DNA of 64,000 nucleotides from Volvox africanus (Eukaryota; Chlorophyta; Chlorophyceae; Chlamydomonadales; Volvocaceae), in NCBI GenBank assembly GCA_030268105.1, contig BSDZ01000031.1, positions 682,001 to 746,000 of the forward strand. The letters run 5' to 3'. The first letter of the stretch is position 1; each line of letters starts with the position of its first letter. This document shows, in pieces, positions 13,624 through 27,200 of the stretch. Made by a program: the position numbers and the translations under genes. The notes under the pieces are model-generated. The model was given only the letters and a program-made list of their open reading frames with translations. It searched no databases and had not been told where the DNA came from.

Positions 13624-15970
13624 GCTGTTGAAAGGAGGAAGGAACAGAGGAGGTTAATAAGACATGTTAATGTCAGCTTAGGGTTTACGTCCAGAAGATG
13701 GTGTACTTTTGAGAGGTAGTGATACATATGAAGATCCTGCTTGCATACAATAAAGCACTGAAGCAACCACATGAATATTTGATAAGCGTGATTTCATACG
13801 GCAACTGAGCAAAAGTTTACAATATGGACTGAGTAGCGATGTCTGACTGCCTGTCGTTTTATACAGACAGAAATTGGTTGATTAAAAGATCATTCCTCAC
13901 GGTTGCCTGGAATCCGCAACACTGTAGCGCTCAGGGTTTCAACAGACTGAGGAGGTAGGTGTGCTGTGTTGCGAGAGCGGAGCTGTCTACTTGCACGGTT
14001 TAATGATCTCAAGAATTGCATATTGAATTTCCCCTCCCCCGTCCCAGGTCCTGTTCGTCACATCATCACCACAGGTAACACATCTTATCGTTGTACGTAT
14101 ACTGTGGCACACATCGGAGCACGGAGAGGGAACCGGGTGAGGGGCTAAATGATAAGCCTCCCCGCCCAACCCCCATCCCCCCCCCCTGTAACTCAGGTCG
14201 GTAGGCCCATGGCGTGCCATGGCGTGCACGCGCAACAGAATACAATCGCTAAACGTTCAACTGCCGCACAAATATGTAGTGGAACGAAATCTTCGTCCTC
14301 GGCCACTCTTCCTGGGGGGAGGGGAACGACTCAGCTACTTCACATGCACATACACATACACACACACATACAAGAGGAGGACAAATGTTGCGCGAAAAGA
14401 ATGGAACACGATTCCTTTCCCTCTCCTTCCCCACCGCCCCGTTTTGCGGTTCGTGAATCCGCCCCCACATACGATGGGCCACATGACGCCCATAATCCGC
14501 TATTTCCTACTGTCGAAATTCTTTCCCTAGCCTGCGAGATCTTAACCTTCTTCCTGCGATCACCCGTTGAAGTATTGCAACTTCCAACTGCACTGCCATC
14601 CCTCCGGAGATGATCCGAGGGATGCCGCCAGTCACCCGCGGCTGCTGCGCGCAGGTGAACTTCCCTCTCCGCCCCCCTGGTGGATGGTGCCACCATTCCA
14701 ATGACAGAATCACAGACGCTACGCAGACTGCACACGGCGTTGTAACGGGAAGCTAGGGACTCCGTGACCATCAAGCCCCCAGCCTAGCCAACCCCCAAAG
14801 AACATCGGGCCAACCAAAGCCACGCAAGCAACACACGGCTGCCAGGCAGTCGCATCTGTAATGTCAGCAGCACGCGACGCGTGTCCTCCTATTTCATCAA
14901 TCACCACAATCACCAACCGCCTCAAGGCATAATACGCATGCGAACGACTAAGCCACACCTCGCCTTAAGACATAAGGAGTGAACGGTTCCCACACTGCCA
15001 CGAGGTGGCCATAGGGCACGAGGCCGCACACCAAAGGGATGAGGTGGTGCGGAGTAGAGGGTGCGGGACGAGACGTGGGAAGAGTGAGCAGAGCTGGTCC
15101 CCACTGTCTGGAGAACATGTTTACCCACCAACCGACCGTTGATGCTATTGAGAGAGGGACGCAGAAGCTTGTTCCGTATAAATGGCCAAGGGGTGGGAGC
15201 CTTCCCTCCTCTTCCTCCAGCATGCCCCCCTCGAAGGGTCGGCATATGAGCCAACCATTCCCTTTGTGAAGGGAACTGTCCGTCATACCAATCACGTGCT
15301 ACAGCCGTGCGCTGCAGCCCTACCGTGCGGTTGCACCCGTCTTCTCACAACCTGTGTTCGGAGAACCGCCGCGGTAGAGCAGCACCCACATCCGGGAAGG
15401 AGCAACAAGGGGGACGGAGTGAGGGTGATTCCAGGAAAACAAAAAGGATGGTTCGGTAGGCAGGGCAGCAGAGGCGCCGGGAAGTAGGGAAGGGACACAG
15501 GGGCCAGGGCGGGATTGATAGGCCCCCTCCACAAACACACACACACACCCCTCTGGACACACCCAGAACAGGGCAACATTTTCGTACTATGTGTCAGGTC
15601 TGCGCACATTTTAGTAATGCCGACAGGTTAGGGGTGGTGGTTAAGCGAAGGCCAGTCAGCATAACTAAACTGCCACTCTTTCTCCACTCTTCCCTCCCGT
15701 GCGGCACAGGACCCTTGTGGAATACCCACCAACGGCATGGCTGAACCTGATCCCCATCGTGTTCGTGCTCACAAGGTGGGGGGTTTGCCTTTTTTTACGG
15801 ATGACACCCGTGAACCCTAAGTGCCCATACGGAGTTAGCTTCGACCCGTGGGCCTGTTGGTTCCCTTTGCCTTCGGCCACCGTTCCAAACGTCTTCATGC
15901 GTTCCGTTCGTTGTACCCTGCCCTCGGAGCGCAGGATCCGTGTGTTCCTGCGCCCTGAACAGAGAGGTGC
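13624..15970. other. Convergent intergenic region, no gene recognised
   Basis: This 2.3-kb stretch separates the stop of Pol alpha (plus strand) from the stop of isocitrate dehydrogenase (minus strand), so it should hold both 3' UTRs. An AATAAA lies at 13749-13754, but I see no strong green-algal TGTAA signal close to either stop. Open frames here are short, proline- or cysteine-rich, lack family resemblance and do not join through plausible splice sites. Confidence 0.6.
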
Positions 15971-18900
15971 TCACTTGGCTGCAGCACCGCCACGCTTGCG
16001 AGCGAAGGTCTCCGCGATGGCATCCATGAAGGGCTCCGTGTTCAGGTACTGATCAGGTTTGACTTTGGAAGTGCCGTGAACGCAGATGGCCAGGTCCTTT
16101 GTCACATTGCCCGCCTCGATAGTCTCAATGACAGCAGCCTCGAGGTCCTGGTCGGGGAGGCGCAGGTGCGGAGAGGCGGGCAGCAACCGCAGGCGATGAA
16201 TGCATCAGGCACTAGCGGTCTCCGGGTAATGAACCGAGCAAGCGCGCGGAATATCACCATCACTGCCACCACCTTGATCACCACTGTACCACAGGGTAGG
16301 TGCAATAGCGCGTGGTGCCGGGGTGCAAGTTACCTCTCCAGCCTCCTCCTACAACCACCACCTTTACCAGTGCCACCAGCGACAGCAGCACACCCCCGCC
16401 CGGGTCTCTCCGGCTCATCAGCCCCCCCCAACACACATACACACCCCCTCACATGTACAGACACGCACCTGACACCACTGAATGAGCTCCTGGTTGCCGT
16501 CCAGCTTCCCCCGGTGCGCCAGACCCCGAGTCCAGGCGAAGATGGAGGCCACCGGGTTCGTGCTCGTGGGCTTGCCCTTCTGGAACTCGCGCCAGTGCCG
16601 GGTCACCGTGCCTTCGGGGGGGGGGTAATGGGGTATGGGGGACGGGGGAAGGGAAGGGCAAACCCACATGAGGCGCACGAGCAGCCAACGCGATGATGAG
16701 AAAAGAAACATAGCAAATGAGGATACCGACCCAGGTGAGAGGTACAAGGGGACGTGCAACCGGAAGTTGAATGCGTGCGCTCGTGCGCGAGTTTGCGTGC
16801 CAGTTTGGGACACGGGAGCTGGTAATAAAGCACGGGTTTGCGGCATTTGAATCAGCATGTACATGTCAGGGGTCAGGAAGTAGGATCCCGCGGGAGGGAA
16901 GAAGGGGAGAGATGCGATTCGAACCAATTACACACGAAACCCTGAAACACACCGCGAGGCGAGCGACGTGGGCGGGGCAATGACTCACATTAGCCGTGAG
17001 GTTGATACGTAAAAAGGGGGGTTGGTATCGGCCTCACCAGCCTCGTCAAGCCTCCCCTTAACTTTGTATCGCACTGCTCGCTTCCCTATTACCTAAATAT
17101 AACCCAGATTGATTCATAAGATACTATATAACGAGCAATATTATTAACGCTGCTAGTTTTTATAAGCTCACCATGCGCCGCCTCCGCCTCGACCGTCTTT
17201 CCATCCGGGGTCACGAGCACACTGGTCATAAGGCCCAACGAGCCGTACCCTTGAGCCACGATGTCGGACTGCACGTCGCCGTCGTAGTTCTTGCACGCCC
17301 AGACGAATCCCCCGTTGGACTTGAGGGCCTTGTGATGACGAGGGGGAGGAGGGAAGAAGAGGGAGAGGGAGAGGGCGGAGGGCAGCGGCACCGGCAGCGT
17401 CATGCAATTTGCGAGAGAAGGAAAGATTCTGTGCTTCTCGCCATTTCGCTGCCGCCGCTCACCCTGTTCTCGTCCTCGCCTTACTTCTCAATCTGAATGG
17501 TATGGCATACCGTTATGACTCCCCTCAACATCCCGGTCTGGTGTGAGGGCGGGGCGTCACCGTCGTGAAACTGAGGTAGTAGCTTTAATGCAAAGCGTCG
17601 TTCGGTGAGGCAGGGTGCTGGGCCCGTGGACGGTGCCATGGCCTGGCCAAGAACGGTTCCGGTCAGTACAGGTTTGGACCCAGATTCGGATCGGGATGAA
17701 GGTGGTGTGACGATCTTCCCCACTTGCCGAATCATGCAATCACAGCAGTTGAAAATACCACTAATTGAGGGAGCCAAGGCATTCGGTTGAGGTGGGGCAC
17801 TCCATAGATTGAATCAACAGACGGTAACACGAGCGAGAGCTGACGGTGTTACAAATGCATTTCAAATCTGACATCGGCTGCTCCCACCTGCGCCACCATA
17901 TCGTCAATGAGCCGATGCTCGTACCAGATCCCCAAGGACTCGTACTGGTATTTGTACTGCGTCTCGTACGTCTCCGCGAAGATCTGCAAGAACCTGCACA
18001 ATTCCCCACATTGTGCCAACAGCATCATCATCATTTGCGGTGATGGCAACGATGGTGTCTAAACCCGGTGTGAATATCGTCGTGGTGATGGTGGCGGCGG
18101 TGGTCGTTTTTTTTACTTTACGGAATAGCGAAGAGCACCGGTTGATGCCACCAGGGGCTCATTGGAGCTCCCCGAAGAGCACGTCATGCCGCAATGCCAA
18201 AAGGAGCAACTCCTCCTTCGTTACTCGGCTTGCTACTCTGTACCCCAAGCTGATTCACATACACACACGCTGCATTCTAAACCCGAGTTTCGATGCTTCG
18301 AATGGGCTTTATGTTGAGGCCGTGCCCCTAGGCTGCGGGTACTAACCAAAAGTGTGACGAGGGCAGACAAAACACACGCACACGCACACGTGGATTGGGG
18401 TGAATGGACGCGGCCGGTGTCCCTCTATGGAAGGGAAAAGCTAATCGGGGACTCCGACCCCCAGGTCAGGTAGTCAGGTTAATGGGCTGCGAACACATTT
18501 GTGCGCACAAAAACACATGCCTTGAAAATGCACACGTACGCAAACACACACACACACACCTCCCATCGTAGGCCTTCAAGATGGTATTCTTCGTGGATAA
18601 ATACAGCGGCCACTTCTTCTGCAGTGCATACTCGAAGCAAGAGCTCGCGAAGCCGCGAATCGACTCTTCCGTGTTGTACATGCCCATAGCGACACCGGGG
18701 CCCTGCGGACCGGGTCGGGTTTCGGAGCTCGGAGATAGGTAATGGAATAGTCCAAGGGAATCTTCCCGTTTTCTTTTCAAGACCCCCCCCCAACACACAC
18801 AGAGGTCGAGGTTTCGGAGCGGAAATGAGCGAGCTAATATAATGGCACGAATGCTACAAGAATGTGCTAAGAAACCAGGAACCTAAAAATGCGGTTAAGG

Positions 18901-21042
18901 GCTAAAGAGCTCGTAGGGAGAAGGAAGAGATGAGCAACGACAAGCAACAGACTTAAGTAAACAAGTTGAGAGGGATCCAGTGTGGGGAATGAAAAACTGT
19001 GGAGAGAGATGGAAGGGGAAAATGAGAAACCGTTCTCAGCTGAAGGTGACAAGTGGTTCTTTTGAAGGGCGAGAGCATGAGACATGGTGAGAGGCCATGG
19101 CCCATAAGCAAGTAATCCAGCCAGCCAGCATCTTCCCCTAGGCAGGAAGGACGGACAGCGCTATGTCCTGTGTGTGTTTTCGTTCTCTTTTTTCGTTCTT
19201 TCGGTATTTCTGCACTCCCACCTCCTATCCCTCGTCCTCCTCCTACTGCTGCTGCTGTGCCCGGGTGCCGCCCCAGATCACCCCTTAGGCCCCCTCGCTT
19301 AGGGGAGGAGGGCAGAGAACACCTCACTCACCTCATATCGTTAGCGGACAGCAAAGAGTCGGGAAGTTGTCCGTACAAGAGCTTGTCTCGCCCCTTAACT
19401 GCTGCTCAGTTCCTACCTTCCACCCCTCCTAACCCAATATGTACTACATATCAGCAGTACCAGGACTCGTCTATTCGCCTTCCTTCCCCTCACTTCCTCC
19501 CCCCTACGCACCTCAAACTTGTAGACCTCGAACTTTTTGGCCGGTCCCCCGTTCGCCGGCGTGAAGGACAGCTCTAGCTTACCCGGGCCGTCGACCACGA
19601 AGTCGGTGGCCTTGTACTGGTCGCCGAACGCGTGTCTGCGGGATGAGGGGAGCTCGACTGAAAACCGACGGCAAGAAAACCAATATACGTGACCCAAAAT
19701 ACATTTTTGCAATTTAACTCGCATGGACGGAAGTGTGTGTTCTGAGAAAGAGAAGCGCCCCGCCCTCGTTCGCGGTATTCACGGTACAACTTCACTTTTT
19801 CCTTCATTCTCCTTCTCATTTAGACATTTATCGCTCATATCATCTTAATAGTGCGGTGTCAGGTGGGCATGTGGGTCGCACCCACCTGCCCACCACGATG
19901 GGTTTGGTCCAACCAGGCACAAGACGGGGGATGTTCTTGATGACGATGGGCTCCCGAAACACAGTGCCGTTCAAGATATTTCGAATGGTGCCGTTGGGAC
20001 TCTTCCACATCTGCAGATGGAAGTTTGCGGGGAAGGAGCAACGGGTGGCAGCTGGGGTCACTGATGTCACCACCATGTGGAGAATCACTAGGGCGGGGTA
20101 CGCGAGCGTGTGCGTGTAGGCGGGACAAATCGCACGAGGCTGCTAAGCATAGCATAGCTTAACTACATAGAAAATTGGACACCGCCCTGTACCGTACTTC
20201 AGGAGAGCCACGAAAAAACGGGTGTAGACTTGAGAGGTTTGAAAAGGGTTAATAGCTTGACAGGTTGGAAGCATTAGCGGTGTGTGGATGGTTGTGTTGG
20301 ACGCATTCACCTTCTTAAGACCAAACTCCTTAACGCGGGCCTCATCTGGCGTGATGGTTGCACACTTAATGCCCACGTTGTGCTCCTGTAGGGTTTTGAG
20401 GGCACAAAGGAGGGATTAGAAGGATAGCAAGAGGGTAGAAGGCCCTGCCAGAATCTGGGATGTTTAGATGGCGCCAGACCAGGAAATGGCATATTGGGTT
20501 GATATTGGCTGTATCCCTGGACTCCTCATATGGGATCTGGCATTGGAAAAGCATAGGTTAGATAGGGTGAAGGTGATCGGCCAGAGATGTAAGGAGTGTA
20601 GGTGGACACTGTAATGCCGACCGACTGATTGACCTGCTTGGCGGAAGGCAAGCCACGAAAGAGATACGTCGCCAACTACATAATTCCACCAACACTCTCT
20701 TTAAACTCCACTTTATAAAACAGCGATCATGGTACAACGCACCTTAATGGCGTAAGCAGCCTCCTCAGTCACTTTATCATTGGTTTTGTCCCGGTTAGGA
20801 AGGCCAAGATCAAAGTAAATGATCTTCACGTCCAGATAAGGCTTAATAAGCTGCAGGAAAATCGGAACAAAGAGAAATGGCCGCGAATGGCTATGAACGA
20901 AAGGTGCTAGTAGTTCCCCTGCTAGCCCGTAGAACAAGGCAATAAGGCTCACCTTATCTTTAATTTGCTGCCAGATTACACGTGTCATCTCATCGCCATC
21001 AAGGTCCACCACTGGGTTGGCGACAGTAATTTTGGTCGCCAT
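15971..21042 (-). CDS. IDH: NADP-dependent isocitrate dehydrogenase
   Basis: It oxidatively decarboxylates isocitrate to 2-oxoglutarate and makes NADPH. The ten exons, in transcript order, are 21042-20953, 20850-20743, 20385-20311, 20010-19886, 19635-19512, 18702-18560, 17993-17888, 17328-17172, 16611-16469, 16147-15971. All join in phase and give 415 residues, the normal length for eukaryotic homodimeric IDH. Landmarks in order: [15 protein letters not shown] near the N-terminus; [24 protein letters not shown] (substrate loop); [14 protein letters not shown] strand; [50 protein letters not shown] (metal-binding Asp region); [39 protein letters not shown]. The C-terminus ends RGGAAAK, with no peroxisomal SKL. 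The frame stays open upstream to an ATG at 21204, adding 54 basic residues that could be an organelle presequence, so compartment is undecided. Confidence 0.95.
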
Positions 21043-21204
21043 GGTCCGAGCGCCTGAACGCAGAACCGAATCGCCAGCAAGTGAAAACCTCACAAACTGA
21101 ATTCGCCCTGGACACTTCCCATAGAGGTATCCAATGCGCGCGCAAGGCTTTTCGGCCGTGCAACCGGCGGCGTTTCGGAACTGTGATTTTCCGAAACAAA
21201 GCAT

Positions 21205-24200
21205 GGCTCTGTACCTGTCTGTCCAGCCAGCAACGGATACAAGCTAAAGTTATAAGAATGTTGCTGCACAATCCCTAAGGCACGTGTAGCGCGAATCAAG
21301 GATTTCATGTTTGTTTTTATGCGTAATAGGGTGACGCAACAACGGTCGCTTTCAATCCCAAAGGCAATTCTAAGCCTACCAGCACAGATTACGTCTTTGT
21401 GATTAGTAACGCCGTTTCAATAATGCGCAGTATGTATGCACTAGCCTTCTATTCTGCCGGGCATATGCAGCGCTCCGAAGTCATCTCTTACGGTCTGAGT
21501 CAGAACACCGCCAAATGGCACAATGCCGCTGCAATTTATGTCCAGCATTAAGCATTTTTGAAGTCAGTATATGTCAACGATTTATGTGCGTGGAATTGTA
21601 GCTTTGAGACCTTGAAACATGCAGTAGGGCTTTCGGTCTTTTTCAACCAATTATTATCGGTAAGTATCCACGAAGTCCTTATTGACGTGGGCAGTTGAGA
21701 AGTAAATGTGGCCTGTTCGCGCCTATTTAGCAGTGAAAGGGCGTACCTGCGATAACTAATCAGGTTTAGGCTCCCAATACTTGTTCTGCTGTTTCGCGCT
21801 CTTTTCGCGGCTCGGCCTTGAACTTATTCCCCTTCGCTATGCCCCCTAGATCCTGTTAACCCCTCCATGCTACGTGGATGGCGCCTGGACATCCGAACAA
21901 GATGCTGATATAGAGGCTTTTGTTGCCAAATTCAGCACTTCTCAGACTACAGCCCGTTCTCGCTCCACATGCAAACCACATCAGGACATGACTTATACAT
22001 ATACAGCTAGCTTTTGAGAACGACGAGCCACCCTTACATGATAACATGAGTCCCGAAGGTGGCTGGCCTATATTGAGAGAACCAAGACAACAATAACCAA
22101 TCTGGACGATGTTCATGTGACAGATTGCAGACCAAGCGATTGGAGAGTAGTTCTACAGCTCCATTGCCGTGGCCCCAAAAAGCGGTCAACATCCCATGCT
22201 GTCAGTTCAATCGATAAAGCCCGAATTTCAAGAAGGCTACGAGGGTATCAACATGACTCATATGTTGCTAGTTTATAGTGCCCTCCCCCAGGCTTTTAAT
22301 ATCAAGGTGATGACGAAGTCCACAGCCAACTCGTCCACATGGATGTATTTGCCTTAGCCTTGGCGCGTGATGGAAAGATTGAGATCAGCAGTCTCCGTTT
22401 CGCAAGTTACGGTTTATGCACATGGCATTTCTGATTCAAATAATCATACCCAGTTTTGCAGGACGGTATCGGATCTTCCATGTATAGTCTTAATTCGGGT
22501 GGGTGTTGGCTTTGATCTGTTGATTTACGATTTCGCGCCAGCGGCGGGTGAAAAGCCGGGCAATCCTTTCATCGTCGATGAGGAACATCGCTGCCATCAA
22601 TATATGACAAATCAACAGTGTCGCAAAGAGCTTACAGACAAACCTGCTGCAGGCTGCTGCTCAGGATTTGCGTTCCCGCTTTCACCGTAAGAATTGAACG
22701 TCAGTATAAATTCGCATCCTAGAAACATTTAAGCCACCCGCCCAACAAACGCAAGCCAGACCTGCAAGCGCGGCATGCATCCTGCAATCCGATTCACATA
22801 TGTAATTAGGTAGATAATAGATGTCACAGCGGTCGCACTGCTTGTCACAGGGCATGCCTTTGCGCTTTCGGGCTCCGCAGTAAATCAGGTTCAGAGGAGT
22901 AAAATAAATGTGTTTACTACTGCTTGATTGCCGGCGACATATTAAATACGAATTCCCGCCGAAACCTTCAGTCCAAAGCCCTCCGTTGAAAACCAGAGTT
23001 GACCTCCAGAAATCCGCAGAACAGACGCGATAGGTAACCATATCACACTTCCTCGCATACCAGGCTCACATACTGCCTCCTCGTTCCCGAACCTACTTCA
23101 GCACGGTTGTCTCCACAAATGGTCCGCCATCTGTGTCCGTGTTGCCCTCCCTTAGGTACGGCAGAGCAGTTCGTACATATATACGACGTACAGCGGAGCC
23201 TGAACGGCTCAAGTGCAGCGCCGAAACGAACGCCTTCCACACAACATTGTGGCCTCATGTGGCCGACAGGCATATTAGAGCAGGATATTAAAGCAGGATA
23301 TTGCCGTCACCGCGCACGATCTGCGGCATCCTGGGTATCATCCAAAAGAAGCAGCCTGTCAGGGCATCCTCCCTTCCAGAAGGCCTTACACCCGGGAAAG
23401 GTGGACACAACAACAACAACCGTTTCGCGCCTTTCATAACCGGGTTTCCACACACCCCAGGTTTGTCGGGCCAGGCTCGCCCGGGCACAACACTCGCGCA
23501 CCCCAGCCAAGTCAAGGCCATGCAGTTCCACGCAAAATCCACCAAGCCCCCCAGTGACTCTGAAAATCGCTGCGAAAAGCACCTGCTGCTTTTCTGCATC
23601 TTCTCCTGATGTACCCAAAGCATCTTCTTGGCGCTGCAGCTGCCGTTAGCCCGCATTCGACACCCCCTCAGGAACCCCCGGGGGATGGCCATGGAGTATC
23701 ATAAATATGACTCAACGCGAACATCTATTAAATTTATTTTTTTAATTTACGATACGCATGTAGTCTTGGCCACCAATGATCTGGTCGCGAATGATGTGGG
23801 CCGCCATAGGCCCCCTGGGCACCCTCCTCTTAGGACCTGCTCCTCCTTCCCTTACCCTTTCCCTGCTGGTGTGTGCCACTTATGCTGGTATGCGCGTTTC
23901 AGTTTAGACAAGTTGGGTGGGCAGAATTAGGATCGCTAGGATTACCTCCTAGGCCTCCTCCCTTTCCCCCCTCTTCCCGCAGTCCTTGTGCCACGTTGCT
24001 GTTCCCCGTCATGGCTTCGTCTGGCCAACAAATCGTACGAAGTGCTCGCGTGCCAAGATCACATCCCCCTGCCAAATACATATCGCCTGCATTGCTAAAT
24101 TATTCCCCTAAATTATTCCACTTTGAAGAGGGAGATTCCCAGTCCAGTACGGTACCGTGCATTCGTACGCGCACGACAACGGATCACCGTACATGCATGA

Positions 24201-24205
24201 TTGAT
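21205..24205. other. Spacer between IDH and the modular secreted-protein gene
   Basis: This region lies upstream of IDH and downstream of the next minus-strand gene, so it should contain the IDH promoter and the 3' UTR of the neighbour. It is AT-richer than the exon-dense regions. Coding-like fragments occur at 21949-22690 (listed separately). A cysteine-rich minus-strand frame spans about 22740-22900, with eight or more Cys in 50 residues, but it has no recognisable splicing or family. The rest of the region shows nothing I can assign. Confidence 0.5.
22042..22690 (+). pseudogene. Possible unrecognised gene or gene remnant
   Basis: Three coding-like stretches follow one another on the plus strand: an open frame from about 22042 to 22276 (contains SRRWLAYIERTKTT and DCRPSDWRVVLQLH); a second from about 22299 to 22434 (contains QLVHMDVFALALARDGKIEI); and a third after the acceptor-like site at 22460 that runs to a TAA at 22690 (Cys-rich end, RCHQYMTNQQC). 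They lie in different frames, and I could not chain them with in-phase splice sites. I do not recognise the protein. It may be a decayed gene, a transposon fragment or chance; no start codon is assigned. Confidence 0.25.
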
Positions 24206-27200
24206 CTAGAAGGATGGTGCGCCGGTCGAAATCCTGAAGTTGTACGTTACAAGCGCACCCCATGAGGACGACGGTTGGACGACACGGGTAAAGTCAACGC
24301 CTACCAGCCGGATGATGCCGTACGACGGCGTGATGATTTCCACAACGACGGCACTGCAAGGGTACGCATCGTAACGTCTAGTGACCACCATGGGCAAACG
24401 GTTGGACGAGCAAACGATGGACGATGAAGCATATGGGACACGTACGACACGTACGAGCAGACGGGCAGACATGTTGAGTGGACTAAAACAATCGTGGATT
24501 ATATGAGCCTAAATGTTGAGTGGACGAACAAACGATTGGACGATACAGTGAACGAGCGATTGAGCAGGCTTTAGAGGAGACGAGCAGTGTACGCCGAGAC
24601 GACTTACGCGCCCGTGCTCTGGGTGACATAGATGGGTTTGTAGAAGCCGTCTGGAATCCCGGTGCAGGTGATGGATACCGTATTGGCCGAGCTGATCAGC
24701 GACTCAGGGGCATCCGTGAATGGGTCGGCATTGACTCTATTCAACTTCACGATATCATTGTTGCTCGTGGCGATAACGGTCTGTTGAAGGAGAGGTTACG
24801 GCAAGGGTAGGTTAATAAACTAGACCCGTTGGAAGGGATTGGATCGATCGATAGATAGATAGCACGACGCAAATGGCGTTGGATTCGCCACGCATGCTGC
24901 AACTGTCACGACAATCATAACGGTAGCCTTATTTATGATACATACGTAATTATTAATCGTTCCACTTCGAGGTTACCGCTACGTGTTGTTGCTCTTACCT
25001 TTGTGCACGCGACCCCCGTGTAGTTGGCCAGGCGTGTCACAAGTGTTGCCACAATGGAACTTGATGCGGTGCTGGGGGGAGTTAGAAGCACTGTCAGCAC
25101 TGTCTCGCCGTTATTGACCTGTTCAGCAGAGCAGAGACAAGAGGCCAGGGGAAAGGATATCTGAACGGGCAATCTTTCGGAGAGGTTTCGGAGCTTTGGT
25201 CACTCGGGAGACCCCGACTACGAAGTGCACATAAATAACAATTTGTAAGGATCCAAAATGCAAGTGTAAAATCCGCTCGCACGCCGCGTCCTTACAGCAT
25301 TTGCGAGAATGGTCTTGTCCGCCTGCGCATAGGCGGGCCGTCCAAAAGTGTTGTCAAATACAACGGTCGACGAGAGGCCCGAAACGTACTGCAATGGCTG
25401 ATAGGCAATGTAGCCCGGCAGGTAGGCCTCCAGGACTGTACGACGTGCATAGGGGTGGGACGGCGGGGCGGCGGGAGGAGTGATTAGCTCCACGAAAGGG
25501 GAAGGAAAACCAACACAGAACTAACGACTACTGCAGGGGTGATAGAATGAGGATGAATCCCTAATTCCCGAAAACCCTGATCAGTACCCGCCGATTAGTG
25601 TTATCTCCTTTTAGGGCGCCACTCAGCACTAGACCATCACGGATTCCTAAACAGGATCCATCTACGTATACACACATGTTGAATTCGTTGGGGAATTAAA
25701 CATAATTAAACATAATAATTACATGTTTTCCATGTTCCTTTTTGCATGTTTATATGAAATCAATTGTATGCATGGAAAGAATCTGCCATGTAAAAATGAA
25801 CGGCTAATCTTAAAAGCTCTCCTATCCTTGCCGCATGTGCAGCACCCCATCGAAAATGCGCCCCGCTGAAACTCTTTCCCCCCGTCATGTACGCAGCACG
25901 CATTGCCGACAAAACAAGCTTCCGTCACGCGGCACACTTGGGCTCCTCCGAAACCACTCGTACCGCTGTTCAGGTTCTTCTTGCGTGTGTCGTCTGCAGG
26001 CAGAAGGGGGACGTTCCCGTCCGTGATGACGAGGACAACCTTGGCGCCAGAACCCAACGGCGGTGATGGTGGCGACGGCGGTGGCAGGCCCGGCGGCCGC
26101 GGGGATGGAGATGCCGGGCGCGGAGACGGCGGTGATGGCGGTGATGGCGGTGACGGGCGCGGTGATGGCGGCCGGGGCGGTGGCGGCTGCATGGTACGGA
26201 GTGGTGGAGATGGCGGCACAGACAGACAGTCAGGCAGGCAGACAGACAGACGGATATGCAGACGTTAATCAATCATATTTCCTCAGAACTGACTGACAGA
26301 CGAGAATTCGAGAGGGCGTGAGGGAGGAAGAAAGAGAAAACGGGGTGCAAACTGGCCGTTTGCCGTACAATAAGCTGCCGTACATAGGCTGGAAAGTTGA
26401 AGTTCATAAACATGGTACGTAATTCAGGTACGACAGGAAAGGAGCATAAGCTCCAGATCCCACAATTCAGCAGCCCGCCAGTGTATCCGTACGCACCGGC
26501 GAAGGTGGAGGGCGTGGTGAAGGCTGTGGTGGTGGCGGCGGTGGCCGTGGCGGCGGTGACGGTGGCGATGGCGGTAACGGCGGCGGTACCAGCGGCGATG
26601 GGTAAACCGTCATCCTAGTAATCGAGATCTTACCGGCGCCGCGAGCGCCATTCGACATGTCATACCCAACGAACCGCACCTTACCACCACCTGCATCAGG
26701 CGCAGTATACACATGTACGACAATTATATCATACATACAAGATATTTTCAAGTACAACATCTTCTTTTATTTCGCTGTAAGTGCGTCATCGCCATTTTGT
26801 ACTTGGGTAAGCTTATGAAAGGTATGAAGTAGATGAAGCTAATTATGAACCCCACCTGGAGTGGTGTACTCGGCCACAACGGGTCTTAAGTTATCCGCTC
26901 CGTAGTACGCCGTCGACTGTCCCGTACAGCCGACTGAGGTTGTGCCTCCATCGTTCCGCCAGCCCCCCACGACGTCCTCAATGATCCAGTCGGAGGGGAT
27001 GAAGCGGGTTCCATTGGAGAAAGCGGCCTGTGTGGTATGATGCAGCGCTGGGAATGTTGGAGGTTGTTGGAGAGTATTGGGGGTGTTCTGGGGTGTTGGC
27101 GGGTGTTGAGGGATGCTGGTGTAACAGCCTACCTGGCGACTTAGGAGAGGTGTTGGGGGTGTTAGGAGGGGTGTTGGGGCTTGTTGTTGGGTAAACTGGG

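Noticed and set aside
24520..24810. Plus-strand 96-residue frame
   Set aside because: It is the antisense shadow of the minus-strand exon 24780-24608, which splices in phase and ends a complete gene.
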